In this document: positions 56,509-64,000 of the stretch, in pieces
Layout of the letters: every line of letters starts with the position of its first letter
How positions within the stretch are numbered: the stretch's first letter is position 1
Assembly: GCA_964593065.1 (NCBI GenBank)
Contig: CAZQGO010000014.1
Span: 7,218 to 71,217 of the forward strand
Length of the DNA stretch: 64,000 bases
Reading direction: 5' to 3'
DNA from: CAZQGO01 sp964593065
GTDB taxonomy: Bacteria; Oederibacteriota; JAAXVQ01
Program-made: the position numbers and the translations under genes
Notes under the pieces: model-generated
Seen by the model: only the letters and a program-made list of their open reading frames with translations
The model's database searches: none
Told to the model about the DNA's origin: nothing

Positions 56509-58293
56509 TCAAGCCTCTTCCGCGGTGACTTGCAGGGAAAGTTCACGCATCTGTTCGGCGGTGAGGCGGCCAGGCGCGCCGGTCATGAGATCCTGAGTGC
56601 GCTGGGTCTTCGGGAAGGCAATGACATCCCGGATGGTGCTTTCACCCGCGAAGAGCATGACCAGACGGTCCAGGCCTACGGCCAGGCCCCCGTGCGGCGG
56701 GGCGCCGTAGGCGAAGGCTTCCAGCAAAAACCCGAATTTTTCCCGCGCGTCCTCCGCCGACAGCCCGATCAGGGAAAATATCCTGGACTGCAGGTCGGCC
56801 TGATGGATCCTGACGCTGCCGGAGGCGATTTCCACGCCGTTGATGACCAGATCGTAGCTTTGGGCCCGCACCCGGCCCGGATCCGCATCCAGGAGTGAAA
56901 TATCTTCGGGCAGGGGCGCGGTGAAGGGATGATGCTCCGAAACCCAGCGGCGGGCGTCCGCGTCCCATTGCAACAGGGGAAAGTCCACCACCCAACAGAA
57001 TTTCATCTGGTCCGGAGGAATCAGGCGGAGCTTTTCGGCCAGGTGCAGCCTCAGTTTGCCCAAGACGGCGTTCGTGACCGCGGGTTCGTCGGCGACGAAG
57101 GCGAGCAGGTCGCCGGCCTCGGCCTCCAGGCGTTCCCGGATCTGCTGCAACAGGGCGGGGGTGAAGTATTTGCTGAGGTTGGATTCAAGCCCGGTTTCCG
57201 TGGCCTTGAACCAGGCCAGGCCCTTGGCGCCCAGCTTCTGGGCGGTCGCGATGAGCGTGTCGATTTCCATGCGCGAGAAGGCCGCGCCGCCGGGCACGCG
57301 CAGGGCCTTGACCAGCCCGCCTGCCTTCGCCGCCTCGGCGAACACCTTGAAGTCCGCTTGCGCGGCCAGGTCCGTGAGATCGCGCAGTTCCAGGCCGAAC
57401 CGCAGGTCCGGTTTGTCGGTTCCGAAACGGTTCATGGCCTCCCGGTAGCTGAAATGCGGCAGGGGCAATGCCAAGTCCGCGCCGGTGGCGGCGCGCACCA
57501 GGGCGGCCAGCATGCGTTCGGTGGCGTCCAGAACGTCCGCTTGGTCCACGAAAGCCATTTCCAGGTCGATCTGGGTGAATTCGGGCTGGCGGTCCGCGCG
57601 CAGGTCCTCGTCCCGGAAACAGCGCGCGATCTGGTAGTAGCGGTCGCAACCCGCGACCATCAGCAGCTGCTTGAGCATCTGGGGAGACTGGGGCAGGGCG
57701 AAACCGTGTCCGGGATAGATGCGCGAAGGGACGATGTAGTCCCGGGCGCCCTCCGGGGTGCTCTTGATCAGGTTGGGGGTTTCGACTTCCAGGAAGCCGG
57801 CGTCGTCCAGGAAATCCCTCGCGGCCTTGGCCACGCGGTGGCGGAGCTTGAGGTTGGACTGCATGCGCAGCCGGCGCAGGTCGAGGTAGCGGTAGCGCAG
57901 GCGCAGCTCCTCGGTCACGCCCGTGTCGTCTTCCAGGTCGAAGGGAGGATGCTGGGCGGAGTTGAGCACCTGGACTTCCCGGACCTTGACCTCCACCTCG
58001 CCGGTGGGAAGCTTGGGATTGACCGTCTCCGGAGACCGGCTGGCGACCTGGCCCCGCACGGCGATGACGTACTCCCGGCGCAGACCCGCGGCCCGGGCGT
58101 GCGCCTCGGGGGCGGTGGCCGGGTTGAACACGACCTGGGTCAGGCCTTCCCGGTCGCGCAGGTCGATAAAGACCAGCCCGCCGTGGTCGCGGTTGGAATG
58201 CACCCAGCCCGCCAGGGACACCTCGCGCCCCACGTCCTGGGAACGGAGTGCAGCGCAATGATGCGTCCGCTTGAAACGCATGCCGAATTCCAT
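56509..58293 (-). CDS. aspS: aspartyl-tRNA synthetase (bacterial type)
   Basis: This 594-residue class IIb synthetase has an N-terminal OB anticodon domain (SLAGWVHSNRDHGGLVFIDLRD), motif 2 region (QSPQMLKQLLMVAG, RCFRDEDLRADRQPEFTQID), a bacterial GAD insertion (about 300-420) and motif 3 (GGLAVGLDRLVMLFAG). It charges tRNA-Asp, and perhaps tRNA-Asn if no AsnRS exists; this cannot be decided here. ATG 58293 follows GGGAG and a good promoter. Confidence 0.97.
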   Translation of the reverse strand: MEFGMRFKRTHHCAALRSQDVGREVSLAGWVHSNRDHGGLVFIDLRDREGLTQVVFNPATAPEAHARAAGLRREYVIAVRGQVASRSPETVNPKLPTGEVEVKVREVQVLNSAQHPPFDLEDDTGVTEELRLRYRYLDLRRLRMQSNLKLRHRVAKAARDFLDDAGFLEVETPNLIKSTPEGARDYIVPSRIYPGHGFALPQSPQMLKQLLMVAGCDRYYQIARCFRDEDLRADRQPEFTQIDLEMAFVDQADVLDATERMLAALVRAATGADLALPLPHFSYREAMNRFGTDKPDLRFGLELRDLTDLAAQADFKVFAEAAKAGGLVKALRVPGGAAFSRMEIDTLIATAQKLGAKGLAWFKATETGLESNLSKYFTPALLQQIRERLEAEAGDLLAFVADEPAVTNAVLGKLRLHLAEKLRLIPPDQMKFCWVVDFPLLQWDADARRWVSEHHPFTAPLPEDISLLDADPGRVRAQSYDLVINGVEIASGSVRIHQADLQSRIFSLIGLSAEDAREKFGFLLEAFAYGAPPHGGLAVGLDRLVMLFAGESTIRDVIAFPKTQRTQDLMTGAPGRLTAEQMRELSLQVTAEEA

Positions 58294-58338
58294 GCACGTC
58301 TCCCGGCCCGCGTTCATCCCTGCGCGCGAGCGGCATTC

Positions 58339-58367
58339 ACTATAGACAAGACCCGCGGGCTTGACAA
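58339..58367 (-). promoter_or_regulatory. sigma-70-type promoter of aspS
   Basis: On the minus strand TTGTCA (58367-58362) and TATAGT (58344-58339) are 17 bases apart, about 45 bases before the start codon. Confidence 0.75.
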
Positions 58368-58492
58368 GAGCAATAATGATAATTTTTTCCCGGCCGAGAA
58401 TCGGGCCGCGCCTGCGGCAGCGCGCTTCCCCGGATGCATAAAAATGGATATAATATGCAGGCCGGTCACCGCCCGCACTCCAGGAGGGGCCC

Positions 58493-59869
58493 ATGCCTTC
58501 GTCCCAGCCGTCGCCGCCGCGCGCGGAAGCACTGCCTCTCGGCCTGAAGCTTACCTACGCTTTCGGCAATTTCGGCTTCAGCATGCTGTTGTCCACCGTG
58601 AGTTTTTTTCTGTTGTTTTTCTACACGGACGTCGTGGGCGTGGCGCCCGCCCTGGCCAGCAGCGCCCTCTTGATCGGCAAAATTTGGGATATCGTGAACG
58701 ACCCGCTCTTCGGCTGGCTCACGGACCGCACGCATTCGCGCTTCGGGCGCAGGCGCGTGTACCTCATTTTCGGCGCGGCGCCCATGGCCCTCACCACGTT
58801 CCTCCTCTGGTCCATGCCGCCCGGTTTGTCCCCCGCCTGGGCTTTCCTCTGGATCGCCCTGAGTTATATTTTGTTCGACACCTGCTTCACGCTGACGCAG
58901 GTCCCCTATTGGGCCCTGGCCCCGGAGCTGACGCAGGACTATGACGAGCGCACCAGCCTGACCGCCATCACCGGCTTCGGCCTCCTCTTCGGGTTCTTCG
59001 GCGGCAGCATTTTACTGAGGCTGATCAGCGGCCGTTTCGCGGATCCCCACGCCGGCTACCTGGTGGCCGGAGCCGTGGTGGGCGGCCTGGTGGGGGGAGT
59101 CCTTGGTTTCGCGGCCTGGCGCATCCGGGAACCGGCGCAGTTCCGGGCCCAAACCACGAACCTGCCCATCTTCGCCGCCATTCGCGCCACCTTCCGCAAC
59201 CGCCCCTTCAATTTCCTGCTGGCGGCGTTCAGCCTGGCCCGGCTGGGATTCATGCTCACCACGACTTTCCTGGCCTACTTCGTGACCTATCAATTGCAGG
59301 CCCCGGGCAAGCTGCCGCTGACCCTGCTCGTCAACATGACCGCCATCGGGGTTTTCATTTTTTTCTGGAAGTGGGTCAGCGACCGGACCAGCAAGGGGAT
59401 GGCCTATGCCTTCGGGTTGGTGGTCATGGCCGCGGCCTTGGCCTTGAGTTTCCGCGTCCAGCCGGGCCAGCTCTTGTTTTTCTTCCTGATCATCGCCCTG
59501 ATCGGCGTGGGCAACTCCGCCCACTGGGTCATCCCGCTGGCCATGCTGCCGGACGTGGTGGAAGAGGATGAACTGCACACCGGCCAGCGCCGGGAGGGCA
59601 TGTACTACGGCGTGTACGGCCTGGCCGACAAAATCATGCGCACCCTGGGGGTGGTGGGCGCGGGCTGGGTGCTTCAGGGTTTCGGGTACGTGGCCCATGC
59701 CGCGCAGACGCCGCAAGCCCTGCTCGGCATCCGCCTTTTTTTCGGGCTGCTGCCCGCGATCCTGATCCTGCTGGCCCTGCCGTTTCTCTTTTTCTATCCC
59801 GTCAGCCGCCGTTCCCACGCCGACCTGCGGCGCCGGCTGGAACGGCCGGAATCGCCGGCGGCCGGTTAA
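58493..59869 (+). CDS. GPH-family (MelB-like) cation:sugar symporter
   Basis: This 458-residue transporter has 12 predicted helices and the family's cation-site pattern in the first part (IWDIVNDPLFGWLTDRTHSRFGRRR). The second half has GMYYGVYGLADKIMRTLG, also typical. GPH carriers take up glycosides, pentosides or hexuronides with Na+ or H+. ATG 58493 follows AGGAGG; TATAAT at 58449-58454 may be its -10 but the -35 is weak. No sugar-use genes are adjacent, so the substrate is unknown. Its stop overlaps that of convergent ligA. Confidence 0.9.
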   Translation: MPSSQPSPPRAEALPLGLKLTYAFGNFGFSMLLSTVSFFLLFFYTDVVGVAPALASSALLIGKIWDIVNDPLFGWLTDRTHSRFGRRRVYLIFGAAPMALTTFLLWSMPPGLSPAWAFLWIALSYILFDTCFTLTQVPYWALAPELTQDYDERTSLTAITGFGLLFGFFGGSILLRLISGRFADPHAGYLVAGAVVGGLVGGVLGFAAWRIREPAQFRAQTTNLPIFAAIRATFRNRPFNFLLAAFSLARLGFMLTTTFLAYFVTYQLQAPGKLPLTLLVNMTAIGVFIFFWKWVSDRTSKGMAYAFGLVVMAAALALSFRVQPGQLLFFFLIIALIGVGNSAHWVIPLAMLPDVVEEDELHTGQRREGMYYGVYGLADKIMRTLGVVGAGWVLQGFGYVAHAAQTPQALLGIRLFFGLLPAILILLALPFLFFYPVSRRSHADLRRRLERPESPAAG

Positions 59870-61884
59870 GCGCCCGCGAGTTGCTTGAACTCCCGCTCGC
59901 TTAACACCTTGACCCCCAGCTTGCGGGCCCGGGCCAGCTTGGAGCCGGGCGCTTCCCCGGCCACCACGTAGCTGGTCTTGGCGGAGACCGAGCCGGAAAC
60001 CCGTCCGCCCAAGGACTTGACCTGGCCTTCGGCCTCGGCGCGGGTGTACCCCTGCAGCTCGCCGGTGAAAACAAACGTCTGGCCCGAAAGCTTGCCGCTC
60101 TTGGGCTGCTCTCCCGCCAAGCGGCGGGTGTTCACGCCCGCCCGGTGCAGTTTTTTCAGGACGGCCTTGGTTTCCGGCAGGCGGAAAAAATTTTCGATGC
60201 TCTGGGCCACCTTGGGCCCGATTTCCTGCAGGCCCTGCAGCTGTTCCGGGGTGGCTTGCTCCAAATCGTCCAAAAGCGGAAAACTGGCGGCCAGGATTTC
60301 CGCCGAATGTTCCCCCACCTGGGGAATCCCCAGCGCGTAAATCAGGCGGCTTAAGGTTCTCCCCTTGGAGGCGGCCAGGCTCTGCAGGAGGTTGTCCGCG
60401 GACTTTTCCGCCATGCGCTCCAGGGGTACCAGCCGCTCCGCGCTCAGGGCATACAGGTCCCCGTAATCCTTCACCAGTCCCTGGTCCACCAGCTGGTCCA
60501 CCAGGGCCTCGCCCAAGCCTTCGATGTCCATGGCTCCGCGCGAGGCAAAGTGCAGCAGGCGCCCCTTGACCTGGGCCGGGCAGGCCGGGTTCAAGCAGCG
60601 GCGCGCGACCTCCCCCTCCAGCTTGACCACCCGGCCCCCGCAGGACGGGCAGGCGGCGGGCATCTGGAAGATTTTTTCCGCGCCCGTCCGCGCGGAGAGC
60701 ACCGGCCGCACCACCTGGGGAATGACCTCCCCGGCTTTTTCCACCACCACCAGGTCCCCTTCGCGGATGTCCTTGCGCGCAAGGTCTTCCTCGTTGTGCA
60801 GCGTGGCCCGGGCGATGGTGGAGCCTGCCAGGTGCACGGGCTCCAGTTCCGCCACGGGCGTGAGCACGCCCGTGCGCCCGACCTGGACCAGGATGCGCTG
60901 CAGCCGGCTCTGCGCCTGCTCGGCGCGGTATTTGAAGGCGATGGCCCAGCGCGGACTCTTGGAGGTGGCCCCCAGGCGGCGCTGCTGGTCGAAATCGTCC
61001 ACCTTGACGACCAAGCCGTCGATTTCGTACGGCAGGCCGTGCCGCTTTTCCTGCCATTCCCGGGAAAAGGCCATGACCTCCTCCAAGCCGCGGCAGAGGC
61101 GGCGGTGCGGATTGACGGGCAGGCCCCATTTCTCCAGGGCCGCGAGCAGGGCCTGCTGGCTTTTCCAGCGCGAGGCGGTCGGGCCGTCCACGGCGTAACA
61201 AAAAAGCGCCAGCGGGCGCTGGCGGGTCAGCTTGGGGTCCAGCAGTTTCAGGGAACCCGCGGCGGCGTTGCGCGGATTGGCGAACGGCTTCTCCCCCGCC
61301 GCCTCCTTCTGCTCGTTGAGGGCGACCAGCGCGGCCTTGGGAAGAAACACTTCCCCGCGCACGGTCACCTCCTGCGCCGGCGCCGCGGGCTGCAGGCTCA
61401 GCGGCAGGGCGCGCAGGGTTTTCAGATTTTCGCTCACGTCGTCGCCCACGAGCCCGTCGCCCCGCGTGGCGCCCTGATGAAACCGGCGGTGGCGGTACTT
61501 CAGGGCCACCGCCACGCCGTCGATTTTCAACTCCGCCATCAGGAGTACGGGCTCGTCCGGCAGGTTTTTGCGCACGCGGGCGAACCATTCCTCCACCTCT
61601 TCCGACGAATAGGTGTTGTCCAGCGAAAGCATGGGTTCCGCGTGGCGGACCGAGGCGAATTCTTTCAGGGGCTCCCCGCCCACCCGCTGGGTGGGGGAAT
61701 CCGGCGTCACGTATTGCGGGTATTTCTCCTCCAGGTCCCGGAGGCTGCGGTAGAGCCGGTCGTATTTTTCGTCGGAGATTTCCGGCTGGGCGAGCACGTA
61801 ATAAAGGTAATTGTGGCGGTTGAGGGTTTCCCGCAGACGGCGGATGCGCTCGGCAATTTTCGGGTTCGCGGGACTGCGCGACAT
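59866..61884 (-). CDS. ligA: NAD-dependent DNA ligase
   Basis: This 672-residue ligase has the Ia domain (HNYLYYVLAQPEISDEKYDRL), the catalytic lysine in ELKIDG near residue 118, the OB domain, a zinc finger with CPSCGG and CLNPACPAQ, HhH repeats and a C-terminal BRCT domain (SGQTFVFTGELQGYTR). It seals nicks in replication and repair using NAD+. ATG 61884 has a moderate AAAGAG site. Its TAA stop and that of the convergent symporter overlap within TTAA, with no room for a terminator. Confidence 0.98.
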   Translation of the reverse strand: MSRSPANPKIAERIRRLRETLNRHNYLYYVLAQPEISDEKYDRLYRSLRDLEEKYPQYVTPDSPTQRVGGEPLKEFASVRHAEPMLSLDNTYSSEEVEEWFARVRKNLPDEPVLLMAELKIDGVAVALKYRHRRFHQGATRGDGLVGDDVSENLKTLRALPLSLQPAAPAQEVTVRGEVFLPKAALVALNEQKEAAGEKPFANPRNAAAGSLKLLDPKLTRQRPLALFCYAVDGPTASRWKSQQALLAALEKWGLPVNPHRRLCRGLEEVMAFSREWQEKRHGLPYEIDGLVVKVDDFDQQRRLGATSKSPRWAIAFKYRAEQAQSRLQRILVQVGRTGVLTPVAELEPVHLAGSTIARATLHNEEDLARKDIREGDLVVVEKAGEVIPQVVRPVLSARTGAEKIFQMPAACPSCGGRVVKLEGEVARRCLNPACPAQVKGRLLHFASRGAMDIEGLGEALVDQLVDQGLVKDYGDLYALSAERLVPLERMAEKSADNLLQSLAASKGRTLSRLIYALGIPQVGEHSAEILAASFPLLDDLEQATPEQLQGLQEIGPKVAQSIENFFRLPETKAVLKKLHRAGVNTRRLAGEQPKSGKLSGQTFVFTGELQGYTRAEAEGQVKSLGGRVSGSVSAKTSYVVAGEAPGSKLARARKLGVKVLSEREFKQLAGA

Positions 61885-61952
61885 GGCTGGCTCTTTACCT
61901 GCCTGCGAACGGACGCGGCGCGCCGCGCCGGGGGTCTGGGCCGAGTTTCAGG

Positions 61953-62627
61953 CTACGGCGCCTTTCGGGTCTCGGTGATAATGGTCAGGTCGCGGACGTC
62001 CTCGTACTGGGGCTTGCCGTTTTTGAATCGAACGCTGCCGATGTAAGGATGCTGAACCTTGATCCAATGCTTGGATTCCAGGAACGAGCGGGCGTCGTCC
62101 AGGCAGAAAAAGGAATAATTGAGCAGTTTGCCGTCCGGCATCTTCTCGTTGACTTTCTTCAGCGAGGGGTTGGTTTCCCGGTAGAGTTTCTTGTAATACG
62201 CGTACACCTCCGCATAGCCGGCCGGCGTGGTGTAAACGGTTTCGGTCTTGGCCAGAATGTCCTTCAGCACTTCCTCCCGCGGACGGAACTTCGCCACCAC
62301 CGCGGGCCGGTGTTTGCCGCCTGCGGGCTGCTTGCCGGCCTGGGCCGTCTGGCCTTTGGAGCCCTTGACCGGGGTCTGCGCGGGCTTCCGCTCCGGGGCC
62401 GCCTTCTGCTCCTCGGTCGCCGGTTTCAAGCCTTCGAGGTTCTTCTGCCTGCGTTTCTGCAGGTTCTTGAGTTCCTTGCGGGCCGCGGCCTTCTCCTGGC
62501 TCTCGGCCTCCTTGATTTTTTTCATCACGTCGGTGGCTTTTTTCGCGCCGGGATACAAAGTCAGGTCCGCCGCCAGACTGGCGCCCGCCAGGCACAATCC
62601 CAGCAACACGGCCACAACCATCTTCAT
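61953..62627 (-). CDS. exported protein with coiled-coil region, unknown function
   Basis: The 224-residue protein has a signal peptide (MVVAVLLGLCLAGASLAAD), a Lys/Glu/Ala-rich helical stretch (about 30-65; KKIKEAESQEKAAARKELKNL), a Pro/Gln/Lys-rich linker and a C-terminal folded domain (about 125-224) with VYTTPAGYAEVYAYYKKLYR. I do not recognise the family. The ATG was chosen after GGAGGG. It precedes ligA by 68 bases on the same strand. Confidence 0.75.
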   Translation of the reverse strand: MKMVVAVLLGLCLAGASLAADLTLYPGAKKATDVMKKIKEAESQEKAAARKELKNLQKRRQKNLEGLKPATEEQKAAPERKPAQTPVKGSKGQTAQAGKQPAGGKHRPAVVAKFRPREEVLKDILAKTETVYTTPAGYAEVYAYYKKLYRETNPSLKKVNEKMPDGKLLNYSFFCLDDARSFLESKHWIKVQHPYIGSVRFKNGKPQYEDVRDLTIITETRKAP

Positions 62628-62744
62628 GGATTTTGCCCTCCGTTTCTTCACGATCCACCGCGGTCCTATTTTCTTCCTTTGCTTTTTAATCCGCAAGAAA
62701 AATCCTCGCCCCGGCGGCACCGCCGCGCCGGGAAAGGCCGCGGT

Positions 62745-63911
62745 TCATTCCACTTCCTGCCGCAGCAGGCTGGCCCAGGCCACGGTGTCGTAGCCGTACC
62801 GTCCCCGGACCCGGTCCAGGGCCGCGTGCAGGCGGCGCATTTTCTCCAGGCCGCGCACGTCCAGCAGGTCCAGCTGCTCCCCGCCGGCCAGCAGCTGCTG
62901 GGCGGCAAATCCCACCAGGCGCACGCGCACGCGCCGGTCCTGCGCCCGGGCCAGCAGGTCCGCGGCGGCGGCGAACAGCACGGGATCCAGGGCCGTGGGC
63001 TCGGTCAGGGTGCGGGAGCGGGTGCGCAGGGAGAAGTCCGCGTACCGCAGCTTGACGCACACCGTGCGCGCGCGCAGGCCCGCCCGGCGCAGGCGGTACC
63101 CGACTTCGCACACCAGGCGGTGCAGGGCCGCGCGCAGGACGCCGGGGTCCGTGGTGTCCACGCCGAACGTTTCCTCGTGGCTCACGGACTTGGCCTGCTC
63201 CCGCTCCTGGACCACGGAATCGTCCTCGCCGCGGGCCAGCGCCTGCAGGAAAACGCCGGCCTCGCCGAAAGCCTTTCCGACCAGCGCGCGCGGCACGCGC
63301 GCCAAGTCTCCGATGGTGCGCAGGCCGAAGGCCCGCAGCCGCGACTCGGTCTTGGGCCCCACGCCGAACAGGCGCCGGATCGGCAGGGGCGAAAGCAGGG
63401 CCGCCTCGCGACCGGGCGCGACGTACAGGACGCCGGCCGGCTTGGCCAGGTCCGAGGCCATCTTGGCCACCAGCTTGGAAGCCGCGATGCCGATGGAAAC
63501 GTCCAGGCCCAGTTCCGCGCCCACGCGCGCCTGGATTTGCGCGGCCGCGGGCAGGGCGGGGCCGAAGAGCCCCCGGCTGGCCGTATAGTCCAAGTAGGCC
63601 TCGTCCAGCGACGCGGGCTCGAGCTGCGGCGAGTAGTTTTTCAGGATGCGGAAGAAGGCGCGGGAATAGCGCCGGTAGGCGCGGAAATTTCCGGGGCAGA
63701 CGACCGCCTGCGGGCACAGGCGCTTAGCCTGCGCCAGCGGCTGCGCCGAATGCACGCCGTACCGGCGCGCCTCGTAGGAGGCGGCCGAGACCACGGAGCG
63801 CGCCGCGCCCGGCGAGACGATCACGGGCTTGCCGGCGAGGCTCGGGTCGAGCAGCCGCTCGACCGACACGAAGAAAGTATCCAGGTCCAGGTGGAAGATG
63901 ATGCGGGGCAT
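62745..63911 (-). CDS. dinB: DNA polymerase IV (Y-family translesion polymerase)
   Basis: The protein has 388 residues. The palm active site shows HLDLDTFFVSVE (first acidic residues, about 8-11) and SLDEAYLD (about 102-109). Finger, thumb (GVGPKTESRLRAFGLRTIGDLA helix-hairpin-helix) and little-finger domains follow. An EQLDLL near 355 resembles a beta-clamp binding motif. It copies past DNA lesions, usually under SOS control; no LexA box is evident. ATG 63911 has a weak site. It is the first gene of the right edge reading toward ligA. Confidence 0.96.
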   Translation of the reverse strand: MPRIIFHLDLDTFFVSVERLLDPSLAGKPVIVSPGAARSVVSAASYEARRYGVHSAQPLAQAKRLCPQAVVCPGNFRAYRRYSRAFFRILKNYSPQLEPASLDEAYLDYTASRGLFGPALPAAAQIQARVGAELGLDVSIGIAASKLVAKMASDLAKPAGVLYVAPGREAALLSPLPIRRLFGVGPKTESRLRAFGLRTIGDLARVPRALVGKAFGEAGVFLQALARGEDDSVVQEREQAKSVSHEETFGVDTTDPGVLRAALHRLVCEVGYRLRRAGLRARTVCVKLRYADFSLRTRSRTLTEPTALDPVLFAAAADLLARAQDRRVRVRLVGFAAQQLLAGGEQLDLLDVRGLEKMRRLHAALDRVRGRYGYDTVAWASLLRQEVE

Positions 63912-63979
63912 GGGGGGAACACCTGCCGGGCGGAAATGCTATCTTATCATTCAACCCACCCCCTTCCCCGTTCATATCT

Positions 63980-64000
63980 CATCCCCTCCCCCTTGACGGG
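63980..64000. repeat. C-rich repeat, partial at window edge
   Basis: CATCCCCTCCCCCTTGACGGG resembles the lead-in and stem of the repeat at 2420-2440 and runs off the window. Confidence 0.4.

Noticed and set aside
56929..58944. 671-codon plus-strand open frame opposite aspS and over the symporter start
   Set aside because: A shadow of aspS with biased composition and no recognisable domains.
59012..61588. Long minus-strand open frame over the symporter and part of ligA
   Set aside because: Low-complexity Gly/Arg/Pro-rich translation; two real genes with clear motifs occupy the region.
1..64000. CRISPR arrays, insertion sequences, prophage or defence islands
   Set aside because: No regular direct repeats with spacers, no transposase or integrase, no capsid or restriction gene was seen in reading both strands; the ORF6N fragment alone is not enough.

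Overview
This is a GC-rich window (roughly 60 percent or more) from a diderm bacterium. Outer-membrane barrels, an OmpA-type protein, many lipoproteins, a YcbB-type L,D-transpeptidase and PBP1A show an outer membrane and peptidoglycan. A PerR / rubrerythrin / rubredoxin-oxidoreductase / FprA operon points to an anaerobe or microaerophile that detoxifies oxygen. SAM-I and TPP riboswitches, a sigma-54 activator with a matching -24/-12 promoter, several GGDEF proteins and ORF6N/YXWGXW-type proteins fit a deltaproteobacterial-like or uncultivated candidate-phylum lineage; the sequence alone does not name it. A 100-base run of N shows that this is a scaffold, probably from a metagenome.

Layout. 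1-13.5 kb is an accessory, envelope-rich stretch: an exported nitroreductase, barrel proteins, SseB, a truncated ORF6N gene at the gap, an OmpA protein with an internal duplication, a TolB-like propeller, a YXWGXW lipoprotein, a collagen-like lipoprotein, small membrane proteins, a STAS protein and an SRAP protein. 13.5-18 kb holds two paralogous diguanylate cyclases flanking an EF-G-like GTPase. 18-21.8 kb is the oxidative-stress operon with a PerR box. 21.8-22.9 kb is an hsp20 pair behind a sigma-54 promoter. 23.2-27.6 kb has an MBL-fold hydrolase and a tightly overlapping SAM-riboswitch operon metX-metW-lipoprotein-NifU-like-NUDIX. 27.6-31.4 kb has a membrane glycosyltransferase, a PurM/HypE-superfamily gene under a TPP riboswitch, and a rhomboid protease. 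31.5-38.7 kb has a sigma-54 response regulator with a histone-H1-like lipoprotein, tRNA-Gly/tRNA-Cys, a TPR/ExeA-type ATPase operon, tRNA-Leu and a MerR-degenerate-GGDEF regulator. 38.9-64 kb is mostly housekeeping: tyrS, PBP1A, ppdK, the ybeY-CNNM-recO-glyQ-glyS block with two cell-wall enzymes inserted, aspS, a GPH sugar symporter, ligA and dinB.

How it works together. Most genes lie on the minus strand in short operons, many with 4-base start/stop overlaps. Sigma-70 promoters of the TTGACA-16/18-TATAAT type are easy to see before several operons and tRNAs. Signalling themes recur: c-di-GMP (two intact GGDEF proteins and one degenerate), sigma-54 (an activator and a target promoter), and redox (PerR). 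No CRISPR array, insertion sequence, prophage or defence island is visible. The most interesting items are regulatory links: the TPP riboswitch on a PurM/HypE-like gene of unknown role, the sigma-54 promoter on small heat-shock genes, and the MerR-GGDEF fusion.
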